DNA of 64,000 nt, taken from contig JAUHXM010000002.1 in NCBI GenBank assembly GCA_030426605.1, forward strand, positions 1 through 64,000, read 5' to 3'. The translations under genes were made by a program, and so were the position numbers. Of this stretch, positions 35,482-44,578 are shown piece after piece. The notes beneath the pieces were generated by a model. The model was not told the DNA's origin. It did not search any database and worked only from the letters and a program-made list of their open reading frames with translations. Every line of letters starts with the position of its first letter. The first letter of the stretch is position 1. The DNA is from Phycisphaerae bacterium. GTDB taxonomy: Bacteria; Planctomycetota; Phycisphaerae; Phycisphaerales; UBA1924.

Positions 35482-37658
35482 GCGCCCGCTCCGATCCGCT
35501 CGGCGTGGCTCGACCGCCGCCCGATCACGCACTCGACCAACGCCAACACGAGCGCCCCGACCAACGCGATCCACGCGATCGGCGATCCCGGCGCGCTGTC
35601 GCTCATGCTCTGAGCCAGCGACCGCTCAGCATCGCCCGAGTCGTCGCCCCGCTCGACCCAGCGGACCCCGGCGTCGGGCGTCAACACGCCCAGCCATTCT
35701 TCGAGCTCGCCGCGGGTCATCGCGGACGTGTCGGACGCGCCCTCCGGCGCGTTCACCACGACCATCCCGCGCGGCGACCCGCCCTCGTCCACTCCGACCC
35801 ACGCGCCCGTCGTCCGGATCGCGTCCGCCGTCCGCTCGCCCGACACGCCCAGCGACCCCGCACGCGAGACGCCGAACGCCGGCGACAGCTCGACCGCCCC
35901 GCCCGGCGCGGGGGCCGCTGCGCCGGCGACCGACTCCCACCCGGACCGCACCGTGCCCACGCCCTGCCGCACGATCTCGTGCACCAGCGGCACGAACAGC
36001 GGGCGCGTCGGCAGGTTCGTCCACGCCGGGTCGAGCGCCGCCGTCAGCAGCACGACCGCCCCGCGCGCCCCCTCCGGCGTGCCCGACAGGAGCAGCGCCG
36101 ACCCATCGGTCAAAGACAGCTCGATCCCGGTCGCGCGCTCGCCGGGTGTCGTCGAGGTCACCTCCACCGAACGCGTCACCCGCACCGGCGGCGCGAGGTA
36201 CTCGAGCTCCGTCTCGATCAATCCCAGAAGCGCCGAGCCCGGCTCGGGCGCGTTTGCGATACCCGTGTCGGTCTCCGCCGAATCGCTCCGCACCATCCAG
36301 GGCATCGCCAACTCGTCGCGCACGGCGTCCGCCCACGCGCTCCCGCTCGGCGTCGCGGGGGGTGTGATCATCAGCAGCCCGCCCGACCCGACGAACCCGC
36401 GCAGTGCCCGCCACCCGGTCGGCGCGACGGCGTTGGGTTCGAGGACGACCGCCGCGTCCACGCGCGCCAGCCGGGCGATATCCACGCGGGCCGGGTCGAT
36501 GACGCTGACCTCGAACGCGCCCGCCTCGTCATCCGCCGGCGCGAGGGCCGCCCGCAGCCAGTCCGTGGGCGTGAAGCTCTGCACCCCGATCGCGCCGTCG
36601 CGGGCCCGCGCGATGATGCCCACACGCACCGATCGACGCGACTCGATGATCGACCGGCGCACCCCATCCGCGGGCAGCGCGTCGTCCGCGATCGTCGCGA
36701 CGAGCACCCGTTGCCCGGGCGGCGCGTCGTCGTCGAGCACGATCGGGATCGAGACCGTCCGCTCGCGCTCGCCGGGCGAGAACGTGATCGCCGACGACCC
36801 GAGCACACGCCCGGTCGCCTCGTCGGCAACCTGCACGCTGGATTGCACCGTGCCGAGGTCGGGCCCCGAACGTGCAAGCTGCGCGGTCGCGAGGCGCCCG
36901 CCGGGCTCGTCGCCCGTCAGCACCCTCCGCGCGGGGGTGAGCGACGCGATCGCGACGTTCGCGCGCCCGTCCGCGGGCGCGGGCAGCGTCAGGCGGATGT
37001 CACGCTCGCGGTCGATCGCCGCGAGATCCGCGCGCGTCCCCGCGACGCCCGCGTGCAAGCCCGACGCGACGAGCACGTATGCCTCCGCGTCGGGCTCTCC
37101 GGCGAGCACCGCCCGCGCGAGCGATGCCGCGCCCGCGAGGTCCGCCGCACCGTCGGTGGGCTGGGTCGATTCGATCGCGCGGGCGACCGCCGCGAGGTCC
37201 GCGCTGGGCGTCGCGATGACGGCACGCGCGGGCGCGCCGAGGGTGATCAGCGCCGCCTTGTCGCCCCGGGCGGCGTCCAATTGCTCGACCGCCCGCGACG
37301 CGAGCTCGATCGAACGCGAAAGCTCGGTCGCGCCCGAGTCGTCCGTCACGCGCGCCGTCAGCGAGTCGTCCAGCAGCACCACCAACACCCGAGGCGGGCC
37401 CGACCCCGCCCGCGCCGCGCCCAGCAACGGGTGCGCGATCGCGCCCGCGAGCAACGCGATGAGCAGACACCGCGCCGCGAGCAGGATGAGCTGCTCGAGC
37501 GCGAGCCGCCGCCGACGCTTGCGGTACGCCTCCATCAGGAACCGCATCGCGGCCCACGGGATCGGCCTGCGCCGCCGGCGCATGAAGAAATGGATCAGGA
37601 TCGGGATCGCCACCGCGAGCAGCCCGGCACCCAGGATGGCGGGGTGGAGGAAGGTCAT
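35478..37658 (-). CDS. BatA-type (aerotolerance regulator N-terminal) membrane protein
   Basis: MTFLHPAILGAGLLAVAIPILIHFFMRRRRRPIPWAAMRFL...LEQLILLAARCLLIALL; degenerate VWA. Confidence 0.85.
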   Translation of the reverse strand: MTFLHPAILGAGLLAVAIPILIHFFMRRRRRPIPWAAMRFLMEAYRKRRRRLALEQLILLAARCLLIALLAGAIAHPLLGAARAGSGPPRVLVVLLDDSLTARVTDDSGATELSRSIELASRAVEQLDAARGDKAALITLGAPARAVIATPSADLAAVARAIESTQPTDGAADLAGAASLARAVLAGEPDAEAYVLVASGLHAGVAGTRADLAAIDRERDIRLTLPAPADGRANVAIASLTPARRVLTGDEPGGRLATAQLARSGPDLGTVQSSVQVADEATGRVLGSSAITFSPGERERTVSIPIVLDDDAPPGQRVLVATIADDALPADGVRRSIIESRRSVRVGIIARARDGAIGVQSFTPTDWLRAALAPADDEAGAFEVSVIDPARVDIARLARVDAAVVLEPNAVAPTGWRALRGFVGSGGLLMITPPATPSGSAWADAVRDELAMPWMVRSDSAETDTGIANAPEPGSALLGLIETELEYLAPPVRVTRSVEVTSTTPGERATGIELSLTDGSALLLSGTPEGARGAVVLLTAALDPAWTNLPTRPLFVPLVHEIVRQGVGTVRSGWESVAGAAAPAPGGAVELSPAFGVSRAGSLGVSGERTADAIRTTGAWVGVDEGGSPRGMVVVNAPEGASDTSAMTRGELEEWLGVLTPDAGVRWVERGDDSGDAERSLAQSMSDSAPGSPIAWIALVGALVLALVECVIGRRSSHAERIGAGA

Positions 37659-37663
37659 GAAGA

Positions 37664-37753
37664 AGGCACCAGGAACTGGGCATCAGGCATCAGAAAAACA
37701 GGCAACAGACAGCGCACGCTGCACTGGTGCCTGATGCCCGATGCCTGGTGCCT
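37664..37753. repeat. Large imperfect hairpin between the batA-like and DUF58 genes
   Basis: Arms 37664-37693 and 37724-37753, 26/30 complementary, built of gcatcag/ggcacca sub-repeats. Confidence 0.85.
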
Positions 37754-37755
37754 CA

Positions 37756-38835
37756 TCATCCGTGCTTGCTCCGCTTCATCAGCGCGTTCCGCTTCGCGAC
37801 GAACGACGCCAGCGGCGGGCCCAGCCAATCGTGCGTGTCCACCACCTGATAATCAAACCCGAAGCTGCGGCAGAGGCGCGCCAATTCCTGGTTGTGGTGC
37901 CCGATCGCGTCGAGATAGTCCTGCCGGATCGCCCGTGGGTCGAGGCGCAGGGTCGGCTCACCCTCGAAGCCCTCGAACGGCGCCCGGTCCATGAAATCGA
38001 ACGTGACCTCGGCCTTGTCCAGCGTCTGGAACAGGATCAGGTCGTGCCCCCGGTGCTTCGTGCGCGCCAACGCTGACTTGATGTCGTCCAGATCATCGAA
38101 GCAGTCCGAGACCAGCGCGAAGAGGCAGCGGTTGCTCACCTTGCCCAGCGTCTGGTCGAACACACGAGCCATCGACGTTTGTTGATCGACGGGGTGGACG
38201 GACAGCACATCCACGATCTGGCGCCACGTGCCGCGGGTGGACGAGCGGTTCACGATCGACCGGATCTGCTCGGCGAACACGACCATGCCGACGCGGTCGC
38301 CCTGGCGCAGGGTGATGAACCCGAGCGCCGCGGCGAGCGCCGTCGCGTGGTCATACTTCGTCCAGTTCGTCCGCCCGCCGGGCGAGGCCTTGTCTCCCGT
38401 GCCCGAGGCGTCCGCAAAGTCGCGCGAGCCGTAGTCCATCGACCCGGACGAATCGACGAGCACGACGACGTCCAGGTTGGTCTCCTGCTGGTGCTGCTTG
38501 ATCTGGAGGCGGTCGGTGCGGCCGTAGACCTTCCAGTCGAGGTGGCGCGGGTCGTCGCCGGGCACGTACGGGCGGTGCTGGGCGAACTCGATGGAGACGC
38601 CCGAGTACGGCGAGCGGTGCTGACCCGCCGTGACGCCCTCGACGATCATCTTGGCGCGCAGGTCGAACGCGCCGAGGCGGGCGAGGGTGCGGGGGTGCAG
38701 ATAGACGGTGGGATCGACGACCGGGCGTTCGCCCGAGGAGGCGGTCACCGCGGGCCAGTTGGGGTCGCGGACCGTCCCGCCGCCGGTGGGCGCGCTCGGA
38801 CCGCTGTCGGGATGGGGGCCCTCCGTGGTCGCCAT
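37756..38835 (-). CDS. DUF58 domain-containing protein
   Basis: YSGVSIEFAQHRPYVPGDDPRHLDWKVYGRTDRLQIKQHQQETNLDVVVLVDSSGSM. Confidence 0.92.
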   Translation of the reverse strand: MATTEGPHPDSGPSAPTGGGTVRDPNWPAVTASSGERPVVDPTVYLHPRTLARLGAFDLRAKMIVEGVTAGQHRSPYSGVSIEFAQHRPYVPGDDPRHLDWKVYGRTDRLQIKQHQQETNLDVVVLVDSSGSMDYGSRDFADASGTGDKASPGGRTNWTKYDHATALAAALGFITLRQGDRVGMVVFAEQIRSIVNRSSTRGTWRQIVDVLSVHPVDQQTSMARVFDQTLGKVSNRCLFALVSDCFDDLDDIKSALARTKHRGHDLILFQTLDKAEVTFDFMDRAPFEGFEGEPTLRLDPRAIRQDYLDAIGHHNQELARLCRSFGFDYQVVDTHDWLGPPLASFVAKRNALMKRSKHG

Positions 38836-38899
38836 CGGAGTGGATGGTACCGGGACGGCGGTCAGCGGCTTCGGGGCGTGGTTTTTGATTTAAATGCGA

Positions 38900-38928
38900 T
38901 TGACTTCGCAACAGCAGATGGCGATACT
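38900..38928 (+). promoter_or_regulatory. Sigma70-like promoter upstream of the prepilin-like gene
   Basis: TTGACT-N17-GATACT in a short AT-rich patch. Confidence 0.5.
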
Positions 38929-38957
38929 GCGAACGCATTTGCAGGAGATCGCCCCAG

Positions 38958-39884
<927 letters not shown>

Positions 39885-39895
39885 AGGGAGCACGG

Positions 39896-40696
39896 ATGCC
39901 ACGCGCCGCCACAGTCCTCGCCGCGATCGTCGTCACCTCGACGCCCGCGCTCGCCCAGCACGACGCGGATTATCTGGTGCGGATCAACGATTCGGCGCTC
40001 GAGCTTGGCTCCACGGTGCCGGGCGACGACCCGGTGTACCCGTTCCCTCTCAAGGTCGCGGAGTTCGGATCCGAGGGGTTCGCGAACTTCACGAACGACC
40101 CGGGCGTCGATTCCGAGCCCGGCGCGCTCATCCCGGGCATGGGCATCGGGTTCGACATCACCGCCGCTCTGCGCGAGTGGGACGGCGACGACTTTGACAC
40201 CATCTCCGACGACACCGTCTCGGTCCGCGACGGCGGCGTCATCGTCGCGACCACGCCCGCGTCGGATCAGGCCGTGCCCGGCGATGTCTTCGGGACCGCG
40301 AACAGCGACGCCGGCGCGGTCTTCCACCACCACGTTCAGTTCTTCCTGAACTTCCCCGACACCACCACCGTGGACGGCGTCTGGCTCTTCCGGTGGAGCC
40401 TCTGGACCGACGAGCCCGGCATCGCGCCCACGGGCGACGCATACGTTGTGTTCGCGCAGGGCACGGGTGTCGCGCAGGTCGACGACGCGATCGCGTGGGT
40501 CGAAGACAACCTGCTGACGCCCGCGTGCGTCGCGGACTGCGACGGTTCGGGCGCGCTGAATCTGGATGACATCGACTGCTTCGTCGCCGGGTTCCTCGCG
40601 GCGGACATGGGCGTCGCGGACTGCGACGGCTCGGGCGCGCTGAACTTGGACGACATCGACTGCTTCGTGCAGGGGTTCCTTGCAGGGTGCCCCTGA
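39896..40696 (+). CDS. Secreted protein with C-terminal GC-type dockerin
   Basis: Signal peptide; PACVADCDGSGALNLDDIDCFVAGFLAADMGVADCDGSGALNLDDIDCFVQGFLAGCP*. Confidence 0.85.
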   Translation: MPRAATVLAAIVVTSTPALAQHDADYLVRINDSALELGSTVPGDDPVYPFPLKVAEFGSEGFANFTNDPGVDSEPGALIPGMGIGFDITAALREWDGDDFDTISDDTVSVRDGGVIVATTPASDQAVPGDVFGTANSDAGAVFHHHVQFFLNFPDTTTVDGVWLFRWSLWTDEPGIAPTGDAYVVFAQGTGVAQVDDAIAWVEDNLLTPACVADCDGSGALNLDDIDCFVAGFLAADMGVADCDGSGALNLDDIDCFVQGFLAGCP

Positions 40697-40728
40697 TTGG
40701 TGAAACGCAATCTCGGGAGGAGAACGCT

Positions 40729-41403
40729 ATGAAGATGGGATTGACATGGGCCGCGGCGATCGCGCTGGCGGCGGGGACGGCAACCGCCCACGAGGGCGAC
40801 TACGGCCTGCTCGTGCAGGGCGGCCAGGTGATCACCGGCATCGGCGACCACGCAGCGGGCGACATCGACGACATCGGCGAGCGCGTGTTCGCCGCCGAGC
40901 TCGGCGACAACGGCACCTTCTGGGAAGCGGAAGAGCCGGGCATCTTTATCGTCGAGAACTCGCTGCCCGACAACACCACGGTGAGCTTCACCATCGAAGC
41001 CGCCCTGCGCTACTGGGACGGCACGGGCCCGGTGAACCTCTCCGTCGCGGCGAACCCGATGACCCTCGAGTTCGGGCCCAACTCCGTCACTACCCCCGCC
41101 GTGGACGGCGACGTCTCGGGCTTCGGCATCAACTACGACGCCGATCAGGTCGGCGGGTTCGACGAGCACTTCGACTTCCTGATCGACAACAGCGCCCCGA
41201 CGGGCATCTACGTCCTCCAGATGCGGTTCAGCCTCTCGGGCTTCGCGGACTCTGAGTCGACGTGGACGGTCTTCAACGCCGGGCTCGACGAGGAGTTCCA
41301 CGAGGAGGCGATCGAGTGGGTCGAGGCGAACCTCGTGCCCGCGCCGGGCGCGATGGGCCTGCTCGCCCTGGGCGGGCTCGCGGCGACCCGCCGCCGTCGC
41401 TGA
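40729..41403 (+). CDS. Secreted protein with PEP-CTERM-like tail, paralog of the upstream dockerin protein
   Basis: Signal peptide; NLVPAPGAMGLLALGGLAATRRRR*; GGGAGGAG RBS. Confidence 0.85.
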   Translation: MKMGLTWAAAIALAAGTATAHEGDYGLLVQGGQVITGIGDHAAGDIDDIGERVFAAELGDNGTFWEAEEPGIFIVENSLPDNTTVSFTIEAALRYWDGTGPVNLSVAANPMTLEFGPNSVTTPAVDGDVSGFGINYDADQVGGFDEHFDFLIDNSAPTGIYVLQMRFSLSGFADSESTWTVFNAGLDEEFHEEAIEWVEANLVPAPGAMGLLALGGLAATRRRR

Positions 41404-41441
41404 TTCGCCTGGTTGGAGAGACACGCGAAACACGACACGGT

Positions 41442-41481
41442 CGGCGTGCTCCGGTCCCTCGGGCACGCCGGCTTTCTTTTT
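41442..41481 (+). terminator. Rho-independent terminator
   Basis: cggcgtgc-N13-gcacgccg stem followed by gctttcttttt. Confidence 0.8.
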
Positions 41482-41504
41482 GGATGATGATCCAATAATG
41501 AACC

Positions 41505-42584
41505 GTGACCGAGCTTTCTTCAGAGCCCAAACGGAACGCACGCCCGTTCTATCCCGCGGCGGCGACGTTGCGCGGTGCTGTGATCCTCGACTCTGAGAAG
41601 ACACCCGCAGATCTGGTGGGGCGGTTCTACCCGTGGTCGCGCGTCTGGATCCGGCGAGGGAGCAACAGCGGCTCGGCGTCCTATCTCACGTATGCATACA
41701 CCGAAGGAGGTGACCTCGAGCAATACGCAGGTTGGAGGGTTCAACTCAACTTCAAGCGAGCAGGCGAGATGAAACTCGCTTGTCGGCTGCGCACACGGGC
41801 AATCCGGCTTGCGATCGAGGACGGGTCGCTCCACATGCGCGAGCGGGTCCGGGATGAGTTCGTCGCGTGGCTTATCGTTGTCTTCGTGATGCTTGGGCTC
41901 TTCGTCTCAGCAGCCGTGGCGATTCTGGTTCGCATTGGATCATCGACATCCGGGCCGATGCCGAGCGGTTGGATGCCGTGGTGGGGGTATGTCACCTTCG
42001 CGGTCTTCGGGATCGTCGTCTTGGTCTACACCGGTCTTGGTCTGTGGGGGCTTTGGAGCATGCGCCCTGTACGCCCCCGTGTGGAATCAGTCGAGGTCAC
42101 GATCTCCGAGGTTGTGCTCCACCGCCTACCGCCGCACGCCCCGCTCATCGGTCGGTGGTCCGAATTGCGGAAGGTGAAGCGGGGCGCCAGCCCGACGCTG
42201 CTCTTTGATCGGGGGCATCGGGTGCGGGTGCCTCGGCTCGAGCTCCTGGCGGAGCCGGTCAAGCTGATGGCGTCGGTACAGCTGTGTTCAGTCGGGGGCC
42301 CGCTCCGACCACGCCGGACCGTGGTCTGGCGAGAGCAACTTCGACTGGCGTGGGTGATCGGGCGGACCAGTCTCCCTGTTGGATGCCTGTGCGCACTGTT
42401 CGTGCTCGCGATCCCACCGCAGGCGGGGCTGCCCGGGACGCGGCTCGCGTGGTCGATGATCATGTTCAGCTCATTGTTGCCCGGCGGGCTGCTCATGATG
42501 GCGATGTACCACAGGTTGGCTGACCCCTTCTTCGATCGTTGGATGCGACGCGAGCGCCGGCGGCAGGGGCGGCGCGCCTCGTGA
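41505..42584 (+). CDS. Hypothetical integral membrane protein
   Basis: About 4 TM segments (AWLIVVFVMLGLFVSAAVAILV, WWGYVTFAVFGIVVLVYTGLG, LPVGCLCALFVLAIP, AWSMIMFSSLLPGGLLMMAMY). Confidence 0.6.
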   Translation: MTELSSEPKRNARPFYPAAATLRGAVILDSEKTPADLVGRFYPWSRVWIRRGSNSGSASYLTYAYTEGGDLEQYAGWRVQLNFKRAGEMKLACRLRTRAIRLAIEDGSLHMRERVRDEFVAWLIVVFVMLGLFVSAAVAILVRIGSSTSGPMPSGWMPWWGYVTFAVFGIVVLVYTGLGLWGLWSMRPVRPRVESVEVTISEVVLHRLPPHAPLIGRWSELRKVKRGASPTLLFDRGHRVRVPRLELLAEPVKLMASVQLCSVGGPLRPRRTVVWREQLRLAWVIGRTSLPVGCLCALFVLAIPPQAGLPGTRLAWSMIMFSSLLPGGLLMMAMYHRLADPFFDRWMRRERRRQGRRAS

Positions 42585-42609
42585 CCACCAGCCCGGTACG
42601 CTCTGCCCC

Positions 42610-43722
42610 ATGACCCAACCCGCCAACAGCTCCGGCGTCAAACGAATCGGCGTCCTCACCGGCGGCGGCGACTGCCCCGGGCTCAACGCCGTCATCCGCG
42701 CCGTCACCAAGGACGCCATCTTCCACGGCATCGAGGTCTTGGGCATCGAGGATGGCTTCCTCGGGCTCATTGAGGACCGCATCCGCCCCCTCCACCTCGA
42801 CAATGTCTCCAACATCCTCACCGACGGCGGCACCATCCTGGGCTCGTCCAACAAGGCGAACCCGCAGAAATTCGCCGTTGGCAAGAACGACGACGGGTCC
42901 GTCCGCTGGCGAGACATGACCGACGTCTGCATGACCCACCTCGAGGTGCACGGCATCGAGGCGCTCGTCGTGATCGGGGGCGACGGCACCATGTCCGCCG
43001 CCAAGCCCTTCGCCGACCGGGGCATCAAGTGCATCGGCGTCCCCAAGACGATCGACAACGACCTCTACGGCACGGACATCACCTTCGGGTTCTCGACGGC
43101 GGTCTCCGTCGCGACCGAGGCGCTGGACCGCGTGCACTCGACCGCCGCGAGCCATCACCGGGTGATGGTCGTCGAGGTCATGGGGCGCAACGCGGGGTGG
43201 ATCGCGCTGCACGCCGGCGTCGCGTCCGGGTCGGACGTCATCCTGCTGCCCGAGATCCCGTTCGACCTGGACACCGTCTGCAACTTCTGCGTGCAGCGCT
43301 CGCAGCGCGGCAAGCGCTTCACGATCATCTGCTGCTCGGAGGGCGCCAAGCCCAAGGGCGGCGAGCAGATCATCGAACGCGTGGACCCGACCAGCCCGGA
43401 CCCGATCCGCCTGGGCGGCATCGGCAAGTGGCTCTCCAACCAGATCGAGGACAAGACCGAGATCGAGTCACGCTACGTCGTGCTCGGGCACGTCCAGCGC
43501 GGCGGCACCCCCTGCGCCGGGGACCGTGTCCTCGCGACCCAGTTCGGGCACCACGCGATGGAGCTGCTCAAGCAAGGGAAGTACAACCGGCTCGCGGTGA
43601 TGCAGGGGACGCAGCTGGGCGACGTTGAGATCACCGCCGCGGCGGACAAGCAGCGGCTCGTGCCGCTCGATCACCCGCTCATCGCCGCGGCTCGGTCGGT
43701 CTACACCTGCTTCGGCGACTGA
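42610..43722 (+). CDS. pfkA: 6-phosphofructokinase
   Basis: GVLTGGGDCPGLNAVIRA, VVIGGDGTMSAAK, GVPKTIDNDLYGTDITFGF, EVMGRNAGWIA, VLGHVQRGGTPCAGDRVLAT. Confidence 0.9.
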   Translation: MTQPANSSGVKRIGVLTGGGDCPGLNAVIRAVTKDAIFHGIEVLGIEDGFLGLIEDRIRPLHLDNVSNILTDGGTILGSSNKANPQKFAVGKNDDGSVRWRDMTDVCMTHLEVHGIEALVVIGGDGTMSAAKPFADRGIKCIGVPKTIDNDLYGTDITFGFSTAVSVATEALDRVHSTAASHHRVMVVEVMGRNAGWIALHAGVASGSDVILLPEIPFDLDTVCNFCVQRSQRGKRFTIICCSEGAKPKGGEQIIERVDPTSPDPIRLGGIGKWLSNQIEDKTEIESRYVVLGHVQRGGTPCAGDRVLATQFGHHAMELLKQGKYNRLAVMQGTQLGDVEITAAADKQRLVPLDHPLIAAARSVYTCFGD

Positions 43723-43831
43723 ACACGGGCTCGTTCGGGCGAGAAATTGAGTCGGAATGAGCGGCGGGTTCCGTTAGACTGCTCGGTTAGGCCGCCGTGG
43801 GGGTGGCTCGCACCGAGAAAGAGAGCCCGAC

Positions 43832-44449
43832 ATGTTCAAGTTTGTTCTCCCGCTGATCGCGGGCGTCGCCGCGTCTTCGGCGGGCGCCGCGATCGTCTCC
43901 GTCGCCGGCAGCACCCAGCTCATCGCCGCGCCGCCGAGCGTCGCGTCCGGCGTGCTCACGAGTCAGAACTTCACGTACGCCTTCAACGAGCGCACGAACG
44001 TGAACTACTCGGGCCAGGTGGACGTCCAGAACCCCGTGCCCGGGTTCGTGTTCGACATCACCAACGTCCCCGGCGGGTTCGTTAACGCGGAGGTTGACAG
44101 CCACCTCATCCATTTCGACGTCACTGACATCAACTCCGACACGATCCTCAACGGCGTCGTCGTGTTCGACCAGCCGATCCTCGCGGTCATCATCGATGGG
44201 GCGAAGCTCAGCAACTCCGACGCCGCGCTCGGCGCGCCCGGGACGGCGTACCCGTTCGGCGTCGCGAACCGGGGCTTCTCGGGCACGCAGGACTGGTTCC
44301 GTCTGACCGCCCCGGACACGCTCGAATTCCGCGTTCGCAACATCAACACGGCCGACCAGATCCGCGTGCTCACCCGGAGCGTGCCCACGCCGGGCGTCGC
44401 GGCGGTGCTCGGGATCGGGTTCCTCGCGGGGTCCCGCCGCCGCCGCTGA
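43832..44449 (+). CDS. Secreted protein with PEP-CTERM-like tail
   Basis: Signal peptide; SVPTPGVAAVLGIGFLAGSRRRR*. Confidence 0.8.
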   Translation: MFKFVLPLIAGVAASSAGAAIVSVAGSTQLIAAPPSVASGVLTSQNFTYAFNERTNVNYSGQVDVQNPVPGFVFDITNVPGGFVNAEVDSHLIHFDVTDINSDTILNGVVVFDQPILAVIIDGAKLSNSDAALGAPGTAYPFGVANRGFSGTQDWFRLTAPDTLEFRVRNINTADQIRVLTRSVPTPGVAAVLGIGFLAGSRRRR

Positions 44450-44578
44450 ACACGTCCCGGAGGCGGATCCGCTGAAACGCCACGCCCCCGTTGCCCGAAT
44501 CACTGGGGCAAGGGTTGCAGTGCGCGCCGCCCGGGTTACGCTGAGCGTGCAAAGAGAATGAGCAGGAGAACGGACACC

